Of a stretch of 64,000 bases of DNA, positions 12,351-22,200 are shown in pieces (positions within the stretch are counted from its first letter, which is position 1; each line of letters begins with the position of its first letter). The DNA lies in assembly GCA_029959085.1 (NCBI GenBank), contig JARWIR010000062.1, positions 2,604,001 through 2,668,000 of the forward strand. Direction: 5' to 3'. The translations under genes and the position numbers were made by a program. Under the pieces are notes generated by a model that was not told the DNA's origin, did no database searches, and saw only the letters and a program-made list of their open reading frames with translations. This stretch comes from Nemophila menziesii (taxonomy: Eukaryota; Streptophyta; Magnoliopsida; Boraginales; Hydrophyllaceae).

Positions 12351-12657
12351 AGATCCCACCGTTCCTATCATCCACAGCCTTTCACATCACAAAGTCCCTA
12401 CAAAGAAGATCCATGTAAAACCTGTGGGTACTGAGCCAAACATTGAGTTTGGGGTTGGCAATGAAGTTCTATGGAAAGCTCACAAACGCGAAAATAGGCC
12501 ACGAAGTTACAAAGACTCGTGGATGGGACCATTCATCGTCACTAAGGTTGTTTCAGCCAAGGTGGTAGAAATCAGACCCAAAAAGGGGATCAAGCGTAGA
12601 TTAGTTGACGTTCATAGACTTACTCGTTGTTGGGGAGGCTATATTCGCAAATCTTGA
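12127..12657 (+). CDS. Protease end fused to an integrase C-terminal-like (GPF) module, element A
   Basis: This undamaged 176-codon frame starts in the protease flap region (GTVEDVLVRAG), passes ILGRPFMAT, and after about 50 residues enters a module with FGVGNEVLWKAHKREN, WMGPFIVTKVVSAKVVEIR and VDVHRLTRCWGGY. That layout resembles the GPY/F module that ends Ty3/gypsy integrases. The part normally lying between them (reverse transcriptase, RNase H and the integrase catalytic core, over 800 residues in the young element) is missing. The same module occurs in relatives B and C, so the fusion predates them or was shared. It differs clearly from the C-terminus of the young element's pol. Whether it was translated as the end of a gag-protease protein is inference. 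Confidence 0.65.
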   Translation: MGTVEDVLVRAGSIAIPTDFVILDFDADKQVLIILGRPFMATSQSVINFREGTITLHAKNVSETFYVLGKKPRKLDPTVPIIHSLSHHKVPTKKIHVKPVGTEPNIEFGVGNEVLWKAHKRENRPRSYKDSWMGPFIVTKVVSAKVVEIRPKKGIKRRLVDVHRLTRCWGGYIRKS

Positions 12658-12659
12658 TA

Positions 12660-12722
12660 GAGGTAACGCGTCTAACTTTAAAAGACGTTAAATAAAAGTG
12701 TTGTATGGGAGACAACCCGCAA
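12660..12722 (+). other. Conserved post-pol hairpin, element A
   Basis: Directly after the stop codon come GTCTAACTTTAAAAGAC, an inverted repeat, and a second small one in TGGGAGACAACCC. The same block follows the pol end at 36308-36365 and 59538-59600. It is presumably an RNA structure. Confidence 0.7.
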
Positions 12723-12874
12723 TTTTTTATGTTTTTATGTTTTTAGTTTGTGTTTAGATTAGTTGTTTTTAGTTGATATTGCATGTTTGATAAAGGTATT
12801 AGTGTTTTTTATGTTTAGGTGTTAAAGAAATCGAGTTTTGGGAGAAAAACGAAATTTTTGGAATATTTAGACAG

Positions 12875-13250
12875 CACCACCGCCATGTCGGGCCCTACGG
12901 CCGGTAAGCCGGAGGTCAAAATAACCCGAGCCCACGGGTAAGGCCACGTGTTCAAGGCATAAGGTTGAAAATCAAAGGAAGTCAACACTGGCATGCCGTA
13001 CTATTTCTTCGGTATGCCGGCCAGGTCAAAAACCCGTGCCCACGGGTGTCGTCAAGTGTGCAAGACATAATGTTAAGTTTTCGAGCAACAGCAGCACCAG
13101 TATGCCGGGAAATATCTCCGGTAATGCCGGCCAGACCAAAACCCGTGCCCATGTGTTCATGCCTCGGGTATTTTGACGTAGCTCGGATTTCACCAGCTCC
13201 AGCACCGGCATGCCGGGCCCTACGGCCGGTATGCCGCTCGACGCCGCTGG
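12875..13250 (+). repeat. GC-rich tandem hairpin array, element A
   Basis: About three and a half diverged units of roughly 105 bases, each with a dyad such as GCATGCCGG ... CCGGTATGCC and a following CCCGTGCCCACGGG. Base composition is strikingly richer in GC than the surroundings. Open frames on both strands here are products of the repeats. Arrays in the same position are found in three other elements. Confidence 0.75.
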
Positions 13251-13654
13251 AGAGAAAAAAAGCTTTGTTTTTTATGTTATAAAGAAGAAGAGGTTGGTAT
13301 ATTCCGAATTTTACAATCCTTAAGCCTCTCTTTCTTCTCCAAACCTCTCCCAACTCAATTGAAGCTTCATCAAACCTTCCCCAAACAACAAAAGACTACC
13401 CAATCATCATAAAAACACATCAAATCTTCTCTCCACATCATTAAAAAGGAGATTCAATCACCCAAATCTTACCAAATTTCAAAATTTATCCTACAATTTC
13501 TTAGATCCATACCAATCCATCAAGAATTCATCTTACCCACATAGAGATTCATCATCAAAACACTTTTCCTAACCCAAATTAAGCTTGTGCGACCTATAAT
13601 CAAGAGTTTCAATTTTCAAGAGTTGTTAAATCTTTGAGTTGGGGGTCAATTGAG

Positions 13655-14330
13655 ATGACTAAAAGAACGGAAACATTATCTAACAAGAGGGAGATGAAGA
13701 AAAGCAAGGTATTGGGTCCAATTGAGAAGAAATCAAGTAACAAAAGTTCTAGTTCCAATCCAAAGGGTTAAATAGATGTTGAAAAGGGAGGTAAGCCGGC
13801 TTTGTTGAATTCTATGGGAAAAAGGGTCCCACTTTATTCCAAGAAGAAAACACAACCTCTTCCATTCAAAGGTCCTACACCCGAAGATAAAGAAAAATCT
13901 TCAAAGGCCTTGATAACTTTTGCATAAAAACAGTCAAAGGAACTACCTTTTGCTTATGAGAAAGTATTTGATGAAGAAGTTGGTAGAGAAGAGTATAAGA
14001 TATTCTTGGAGCTTGGTGAAAGATTGGGTTGGTATACATTCATTGTAAGACGTTCTGATTTATGTCATGAGTTAGTTTAAGATTTCTATTTAGGCCTCTT
14101 TAGCCGAAATAGTGAAGGTTGTGTTCCGATTAGAGGAAAGTTAGTAATTTTCACAGTTAAAGAGATTAGAAACCACTTCCAGTTTAAGAAATTGGTTGGA
14201 CCATGCAAGTATAGTGAAGCGGTGGCTAAACAAAGAATCTTTGATTGGGATTTACTTTTTGAGTATGTTTTAGACAAGGAGAAAGGGCAATAACATAAGG
14301 GAGAATTGAAACTCTTAGGTAAATTGATTT
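13655..14330 (+). pseudogene. Element A env-like ORF (plant transposon protein)
   Basis: The start ATG at 13655 lies 7 bases after the polypurine-like motif TTGAGTTGGGGGTC. The leader is lysine- and serine-rich (KKSSNKSSSS). The conserved domain follows with FLELGERLGWYTF, DFYLGLFSRNSEG, VKEIRNHFQF and FDWDLLFEYVL (14010-14280), as in plant transposon proteins of Athila-type elements. In-frame stops occur near 13769, 13925, 14078 and 14292. It runs into the truncated LTR of element B. The role of the protein is unknown; the term env-like refers only to its position. Confidence 0.7.
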
Positions 14331-15653
14331 AATTAGATGTCAAATCAATATTAAGGAGTTAAGGAAAGAAGAACTAAGTTGAAATCAAAAGTTAAAACGA
14401 AACAAAGTTGATTTAGGAAAGGAAAAATTGTCAAATAAATATGCCAAGCTGTAGAGACGTCCATTGTATTGAGCTCTGCAGAAAATAAAATGCGAATTTG
14501 AAGGGCTCCTTTTAGGGTCAGATAGGTCTTTGAATTGCGGTAACTTCGATAGGTGGGACACTGAATTTGACCCAGTGACGAAGGAGATGTGATTGTTTCA
14601 ATCTCCTGTGTTTATCCAGTCCTACAAGTTAAGAATACGAATTTGAGTTGGATTAGGACTTCAAGACTTGGACTTAACTCCAAGATTTAGACATAACACC
14701 TATATATATACCTAACCTTTGACAATCATCCCCTGGCGGCTAATCTTAATATTCATTAAAGGATCTAAGAGGAGAAAGAATCAAGAGATTGAGGTTCACC
14801 ATATGAATTTTACACTTCTCCATCTCTACTCTTTGGGTAAATTAGTATTAGATTTATTTTGTCTATGATTTTTTTAAGCTATTTATTTCAAAGTTTTATT
14901 ATTCACAATTTCTCTTTAGGATTGTAATTATATGAACACTTGATTACTGTTTTTCTTTTTAATTTGAATCTGGGATTTTAGTATTTAATTGATTTGTTTT
15001 TTAATTAATTTCCATTGATTATGTTCTTGTATTAATTACTATATCTTTTCTGATCAATTAGGTATAGCCCTTAGTAATTAGGCTACTCGTTAGTGGTGAC
15101 AATCATCCGGAAGGGGATTCTAATTACATAACTAGGATATAGATGTGTGGTATCCGTTATTGAGCCTGCCAGCCTTAACTAACCATGTCGCCAATTGGGT
15201 AAAATTTTAATCATTCAAAAGTAGCTTATTTTTACCCAGACAGGGTCAGTAATACCGTAGAATAGATCCTAAGTCTACCCTGACGGGAGTTAGGGAAACA
15301 TTAGAATCCCGACTATTGTGAAACTACATGTTCATCCTTATTCATAGAAATCAGAAACTCATAGATTCACACTTTCATCTCCTTACCTTATTTGCATATT
15401 TATTTATTGTTTATTTTATTAAGAAACAAAACACTTAACTTTCTTTTTAATCAAAATATTTAAAATAATCTATTCTGATATTGAACACAAATTTATAATA
15501 ACTACATAAATCCCTGAAAAAATGAATCTTATTTATCAACAATAACTTACAAATGATATGTGCACTTGCAGTGAGTTTCTCGTGATAGTATTGGTTGCGA
15601 CTTCTTTTATTATCTTTAGTTATTCATTATTTTATCACACTTTACCGCCACCA
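14330..15653 (+). repeat. Partial 5' LTR of element B
   Basis: Lacks the usual TGATGTCT start but keeps the central LTR blocks and the end TTATCACACTTTACCGCCACCA. TATA-like TATATATATA near 14700. Left boundary approximate. Confidence 0.65.
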
Positions 15654-15659
15654 AGTTTT

Positions 15660-15677
15660 TGGCTCCGCTGCCGGGGA
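15660..15677 (+). promoter_or_regulatory. Primer-binding site remnant, tRNA-Asp
   Basis: TGGCTCCGCTGCCGGGGA, 6 bases after the LTR end, with two mismatches to the tRNA-Asp complement. Confidence 0.8.
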
Positions 15678-15780
15678 TTTATTGTAGTTATTTTATTTTG
15701 TGTTTACGTTAGTTTAGTAGTTTTATTTGTTTATAGTTTTTTGTTTGTTTTGTTTTAGTCTCTTTTCAAGTTCTTTAGCA

Positions 15781-16875
15781 ATAGAGAATTCTGTTTTTCA
15801 AGTTCAAACTCCACCACAGTCCGTGTATGTTCAATTACAAAACTCCCTTGATGAACTACAAACTTTCATGAATTTGACACAAGGGAGCTTTAGTTATCAT
15901 GAGGAGAGGCTCAGGAAGTTGGAAAATTCCTCAATCGTTTCATCAATATTGATAATAGTATATCATTAGTGCAAAGTATGCAACAACAACATCAATTTAT
16001 GGAGCAACGATTGATGCAAATCACTGAAACGATTGTGTAATTACAATAAAGACCATGTATGCAAATTGGCCAAGGTACAAATATTAATTATGATGCCAAT
16101 CAAGATAGCAATTTTTGGTTCGATCTGGTTGAAGATTTTAGCCTTCAATAAGAGAAGTAAGTAGAATCGCCACAAGTTACACCTAGTGAACTGGAGATTC
16201 CAACGATAGAAGAACCTACCACGCTAAGCATAAATGAGATAACTAGTTGCAATCGAGTTGAAGTTGAAATTGAACCTTGTAAAGGGAAAACTTATTCCAT
16301 AGAAAACCCAGCCAATTGGAGTTTAGAGGAATCAAATATTGAGATCTTGGTTAGAAAAGAGAGAGAAGAAGAAGAGGCTAGGATGGATTTGCCACCTAGT
16401 ACTTCATTGATGTCACCACCCAACACTATGAAGACAAATCATTCAAAAGGTGACATCGATAAAGCATTTGTAGAGGCGTTGAAAGAAGATGAAATTTACG
16501 CCTAAATGCTTGAGAGTGATATAGATTAACTCATACAGCAACAAGTATTCACAGAAGCTATCTCAGAAACAAGTGAGAATGCGAGTATAGAGATTGAGGA
16601 AGAACAATCGGCCCTCATGATTTAAGAGAAGTCTGAAACTTCACTTGTTGTGGACAAAAACCTAGAGGAGGAGTCACTTGAGTTCCCCATTATTCTGATA
16701 GTAACCAAGGATGTAAAAAATAAGGTACACCATGAACTCGTGAAGGAGAGAGCAAAATATGAGTTTGGGGTTGGCAACGAGGTTGCTTGGAAGGCCTCTA
16801 AACGAGATAATAACCACGAGGTTTCAAAATACATGGATGTGACCATTCATCGATACTCGAGTGGTTATATCAAGT
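15781..16875 (+). pseudogene. Element B short gag-linker ORF with integrase-like tail
   Basis: Matches the element C ORF: VYVQLQNSLDELQTFMNLT, then a heptad-like helical stretch HEERLRKLE (15810-15930), glutamine-rich residues, an acidic linker with KGDIDKAFVEALKED (16447-16490), and pieces of the terminal module (EFGVGNEVAWKASKRDN, 16760-16810). The start ATG of C is ATA here (15781). Stops occur at 15967 and near 16038, 16150 and 16502. Frameshifts near 16830 scramble the last part. The KGD...FVE and MLE patches also occur in element A's linker, so B looks like A with capsid and protease removed. Confidence 0.65.
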
Positions 16876-16879
16876 AGTT

Positions 16880-18917
16880 TGCTGATTATTACTCATTCAA
16901 CTCAATACTCTAAATGAACAGATTATCGCTTTATTTAAGTGTTGAGTTTGTGGCGTAAACGGCGTGGACCATTTAGGAATTAACCCTCCTATCTCTATTT
17001 ACCTATGAATATAATGTATTGTATAAGTCTTCATTTAAACGTTCAATTGGTAGCAACCATTGACTCTCATTTGTAATCAATCGTCTATAGTAAAATCAAC
17101 TCCTTTACCGTTGTTTTTCACGTATTAGGTTTTCCTCGTATGTCGATGTTCCTTTTATTTCTTGCTTCTTATTTTTGCCTTTTAATTTGCGATCTAATTA
17201 TAGCAAACTGCTATCAGAGTTAATGATTAATAGGCCTAAACAATAAATATGCTATGTTGAGGAAAGGACAGGAGAAAAATATTAGGCCTTGTTGCGGAAG
17301 AGAAGAAGACAAAAAGAGGAGACCAGGTATTATTTTCAAGTCCTGAGAAACTATATATGTATTCATTGTCACCAAACAAATTTTTAGGTATTAATTTTGC
17401 ATAATTTCGTTGAGGATTTTTTCCAAATTCGAAATTGGAAAAGAATTTCTGATTAGGATCTCAAAAAATTTGTTTATTAGGTTCAAATCTAGCGTTTTTT
17501 TAGAAATTGTTTATGAAAATATGTTATGCTCCTCAAAAGGATTGAAATAACACCATAGTTGTTAGTTTGTGTGCGTCATTGAGGATTTTATTATAGTTAG
17601 TGTTTCAGAATTTTTTTGAATTATTTGGCTAATAATCCTACGTTTTTGTGAAAAATTAATTGAGTAAAGCTTTTCTACTCGTCACAAGGATCAAAGTGGC
17701 ACAAAAATTATCAAATATGGTTAAAAAATAAACGAGATATTATTGGATTAGATTTTGGATTTTTAACGGTCGGATTATTTATATGGATCGAATTGCAGGT
17801 GTTACGAAAAGAAGAAGACAAATACAAAAGCAATTTATGTACAAGACTTTCCGCAAAAACAAGCGTTTGTCCAACTATTTTACACAACATTCTTCATAGT
17901 GCACCAATGGATCAGTCAATCATTTTAAAAAATTATATTATTTTACATATATTTATTGATCAGGTTAACCATTGACCACAAAGTGTTGATCGTTAACCAA
18001 GATGACCAGACTTAACTTTGAATGTGATGAAATTTTTGGGTCGACCTACCTAGGTTTTGACGTTCCAAATTCGTTTTTGAAACAAGTAACCCTAATCCTA
18101 TTATTTATAAAATGATCTTCTACTAGGCTTAGTGTTTTGGGCTTGTCTTATGGAGTTCCATTAGAATAAGTCTCATGGATTATATTTAAAAATAAATTTA
18201 TTATTTAGTCATACCAAATTTTATTATTTGATTTCTCCTAAATAGAAAAAGTAACTACACCTACATGACATAATCTCGAGTATAAGAATGTGCTATATAT
18301 TTTTGGGGTAGAACGATCTCGGCTAATCTTTATTCTTGTGGAAATTTAGACAAAATGAACATAAATCAGTAGTAAATATTGTAATCTCATACATAATATA
18401 TTAATCATACCAATAAATTTGACATGTGACATATAATCAAGAATGAAAATATGCAATATATTTTTTGTCTACAACAACCTTGAAAATTTTAGATTTTCTA
18501 ACGGACTTACATCATTTTTCCATATAATATAAGTACTTTTCAAAAACCTACATATGACAATGTAATTTTCTATTTCAATGACTAAGATATAATTTGGACT
18601 CTAGTTTCTTGTAATTTTACGATGAATGACTATAATTTAACATCTAAGATAAAGTTAATTAGTATAGAAAGTAAAAGAGATACAAGAAAAACAAAAGATT
18701 TAAGGTCATATATTCAAGAGAGGTGAAAGTATTATTCGACACTACAAAGTGTTCATATCTACAAAAAGACAAACATATATATTTGATGGTCAACTATACT
18801 ATTACATGACAAATATGATTTGCACATTACATATTAACAAGAAAGGTGTTCTCTAACTTTTTCAGTGTAAGAGAACTGGAAAATTACCACCAAGTATTGT
18901 AGTTGTAAATTACTTGT
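16880..18917 (+). other. AT-rich stretch without a recognised gene
   Basis: No coding region is supported. A tRNA-Met-like primer motif (CTGCTATCAGAGTT, 17207-17220) hints at an old copia-type element, but no LTR or protein could be found around it. The 60-codon open frame near 17800 has no recognisable content. Confidence 0.5.
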
Positions 18918-19283
18918 TTAATTCATATCATCTTCAATACCCCAACCAGTGGGAACTATTCGTGCCTCTCTAAAGCCCCAATATGATTCGAATTCTCCTG
19001 CACGAATAAATTGACCATTAAGTGTTGATGGATAAGGCCTCATTGGAACTTCAAATGGTATGTTGTTTGATCTCGCTTGTGCCCGTTCGCGAAAAACCTT
19101 TTTATGTCTAATATCATCCATATGAGTTGATCGATACCCTAATCCTAATGTCGACTTTCTCATTTGAATATCTACATTAAAATTTGATGGCCCTTGATTA
19201 GAACAACCTAAGCCTATGCCTAACTTATATCCCATTCTTGTCATCATTTTCATCACACATCCATTGTCAAAACAATTAAAGTC
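18918..19283 (-). CDS. Candidate last exon of a G-patch protein gene
   Basis: G-patch domains bind RNA-processing DEAH helicases or RNA. The minus-strand reading opens right after a good splice acceptor (TTTTTCTCAG, ending at 19284) and encodes DFNCFDNGCV, then MTRMGYKLGIGLGCSNQG and TLGLGYRS, a convincing G-patch glycine pattern. RERAQARSNNIPFEVP and PSTLNGQFIRAGEFESYWGF follow, with a stop at 18918-18920. There is no ATG in a sensible place, so an upstream exon is needed. The phase-0 exon at 24871-25209 on the same strand fits. Total length would be about 234 residues. The exact family is not recognised; a decayed gene copy is possible. Confidence 0.5.
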   Translation of the reverse strand, partial: DFNCFDNGCVMKMMTRMGYKLGIGLGCSNQGPSNFNVDIQMRKSTLGLGYRSTHMDDIRHKKVFRERAQARSNNIPFEVPMRPYPSTLNGQFIRAGEFESYWGFREARIVPTGWGIEDDMN

Positions 19284-22200
19284 CTGAGAAAAATATTTTA
19301 TGGTTAAACAAAGTGTAGTTAATTCATAATGTGATGTTTATATATAATTAACATATACAATAGTTATCATGTGCTAACTAAGCACGAGATAACTTCTACA
19401 AGTCAGATAGTAGCACAAAATAAGTTGATTGATCTGGATTTTTAAAAAATTATTTGGAATACGAGCGTTCCTACAAAAATAAATATTTTTGATTAAATTT
19501 TTTGTAATAATGCTATTCCTACGACAACTAATTTGATAAAATGTAAGTGTGGAAGAGATGTCAATTGTTACTGGTGCACAAATTCAACGAAAATGGTCCA
19601 ACATATACTTCTCACATATCCAGTTAGTACATAAGTTTAGGAAAGTACTACTTTAAAGGTTAGAATTGATTTATACATGACAAAGTATCTTGGAGGATTG
19701 ACCGATAGTTTAAGCAAGGCTTATGAACAAGGTGTTGGAAAAAGAAGATTGTTAGTCCACACATATTACTTACTCTTCGGAATACTTGGAAGGCCAATAT
19801 GATAGTTTTTCACGAACCAAGACATATTGATAATACTGCAGCAGTTATAACAACAATATGAGTGATGACAAAGTTGTTTATGGTAGATTGGAAGGGTAAC
19901 AATGGTGGGATAATAACAACATTTAAAAAAAATATTATCACACGTGAACATAACATTTTTATGGGATATGATGTTAATTTCATTGTGACACATCTTTCAA
20001 ACATAGCTGGGAGCGAGCCACGATGATATATGTAGACCTCAACATGCGGAAACACAATAATTCAAAAGAGATTTGAAATGCAATTCCACAATGGAGAGAG
20101 AGGCACTCGAATTTCTTCTTGAAATATTTTGCTGCCATCATCATAAGGTGAAGAGTAAAGTGATCTACTCGAACACCCTTGAAACTAATTAAGTTATACA
20201 AGAACCATCAGCATCCAAATATAGGGTCAAACCCATTTTATTCAATATTAGAGAAATGATTACACGACATAGTCTAGTAAAGTTTTTTCATGTACCCAAG
20301 GATCAAAATTCGAGGTCAGGCTCCATCTCAAGGTCAACTAGACGGTACCCGAATTACATAGGTAGTTTTAGGGATATCTACATAGACTATTCCTACTTGG
20401 AGGTACTGTAAATCTTATTTGTGCAACAATAGTTGTTTTATTTTTCATACTTGTACTTTTGTCTAACACATATAAAATTTCTTCCTGGCAAGAAAAATAC
20501 ATAAAGTATAATAAAGGTAAAGGTAAAAATGGAACTGAAATCTCTATTAGACCTGGGTATATTCTAAACATATCCCATATATTTTTTAAAATATGTATAA
20601 ATAAAGTTACAAAAAATTTAGTCTACGTTAAAATTTAAATCTACGAAATTAAACGTTATCTTTTTAGTTTTTGTAAATAATTTTCATATAAGAAATACAT
20701 ATAGTCGAAAAAAGAAACAGAATAAAATATTTACATGACAAAGTATATATAACTGATAAAATTTTATTTACTCTTTGAACCCAACCTATCAATAATGATA
20801 TTTTAGGGTGTCCGACCTTCTAGAACGAGACATAAGTGATCTACGATTTATGTTAGTGTTTTAGATATTAAATAAAAGATTTTGGTAAGTATCATATGCC
20901 TCATTACTATGCTTAAAGTAAGAGTATAATTGGTAATTTATATGTTAATATAAGATTGATTAATAAAAATCCTACAAATTCAAAATTTTAAAACAAGATC
21001 CATTTCTAAAAAATTATAAAATAAAGAAGAACCACTTCCACATATTATTTGATATGAACCAAAGTCACAATTGGGCAATACTTCTCCAATATACTGTGAA
21101 TTGTATTTCAATCATGTGCAAGCAAACACGCGAGTCACCCCTGACAAAAGGGATCTTAATGATACTCCCGCTCGAGTTAGTAAGGGTATATGATGGAGTC
21201 TTTGAAATAGATTCTTGTGCGGAAAATCTATGTGCGAGTTAAGAGATAGCAGAATAATAGGTAAATGTACAATTAATTAATCCAATCGTATTTTTAAAAA
21301 TATTATGTAGACTAATATCTATAAGATAACCATTTGGTAGTTTACAACACATATGCATGGATGATCAAGGATCAATGCATTCATCTTGTAACTTATTTAA
21401 GTAGGGGTCTTACCCCACGCTTTTCACAGTGTTTCTAATAGTGGTCTTAGAAATTTGGAAAAATAAGATTATGATACTTGTGTAGAAAATTGAAAAGTAG
21501 AAGTTACGTCTTGAAAACTAAGCAATTGATTTGGGTGCTCAAGGCCTATATTAATCATTAGTAAGATAGAGAAGTGTAATGCTTGAGTCATAGATATCAA
21601 TGGGTATGATAAACTACCTTATCACTTACCCTCTTGGATTTTTGTTTGTGTGACCCTAGGTAGGAAGTCTTGGGTCCATTACTTGACAGGAGTACTATCC
21701 CTTTGGATAAACGAATCAGACTTAATATCTATTTATGAGCCCCCCCTACAGCCTCGTACGCCTAGTAAAAACGTTTTGCGTTTTTCCTAATTCCTTAGCT
21801 TTCCTAGGCACTGATGAATGGAAATGACCGTCTAGACCCTCCTTTTATTTTTCTTACTCTCGATAATTCTTGAATTGATATTATAAATCTAATATTAGTA
21901 TTTTTTATATATACTAAAGTGTTGTTTGATTAATTTTATAATATTAAATTGTTAAATTTATTATATTTACTACATATATTGCTAAATATATAAAATTACA
22001 TTACATGAATAAGACCTGCCTAATCCCGTCTAGGACCCATGTAATCTCCCATAGACATTACGCGTCGGTCGACCATTTGGCCCCAAAACTGAGTTCTACA
22101 TCATAGGTACAACACATGATTTTTGGTGGCAAAGTCATAATGGTATTCGTTTTTGTATTATCACGAAGATGGAATGTTGGTTCTTCGATCTTCCCTTTTG

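Larger units (their letters stand above)
8192..14330 (+). mobile_element. Element A: Athila-type, RT-less, truncated on the right
   Basis: 5' LTR (8192-9706), primer site, gag, protease, a terminal integrase-like module, post-pol hairpin, hairpin array and env-like ORF in order. The reverse transcriptase, RNase H and integrase core are absent between about 12330 and 12430. The 3' end is lost where element B begins near 14330, so no 3' LTR remains. Stops and one frameshift in gag-protease make it inactive. It inserted into an older gag (7745-8191). Confidence 0.8.
14330..16875 (+). mobile_element. Element B: reduced Athila-type copy
   Basis: A partial LTR (about 14330-15653), a decayed tRNA-Asp primer site, a short gag-linker ORF remnant, and the terminal integrase-like module in pieces, ending near 16870. 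Capsid, protease and all of the polymerase are missing. The first LTR bases, the hairpin array and the 3' LTR are missing too. The closest relative in the window is element C (58231-60600). Confidence 0.7.

Noticed and set aside
12875..13250. CRISPR-like array
   Set aside because: Units diverge along their whole length, there are no identical repeats with unique spacers, and the genome is a plant's.
12982..13353. Minus-strand frames of up to 123 codons
   Set aside because: They lie in the GC-rich hairpin array, have no domain signs, and overlap in two frames.
15558..15758. Hydrophobic 66-codon frame that could suggest a membrane protein
   Set aside because: It spans an LTR end and primer site, so it is not a gene.
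17207..17220. tRNA-Met primer site of a copia element
   Set aside because: Imperfect match and no LTR or copia protein around it; left as a hint only.
19766..20201. Minus-strand overlapping frames as exons of the G-patch candidate
   Set aside because: Three frames overlap, no consistent splice sites, and no family recognised.
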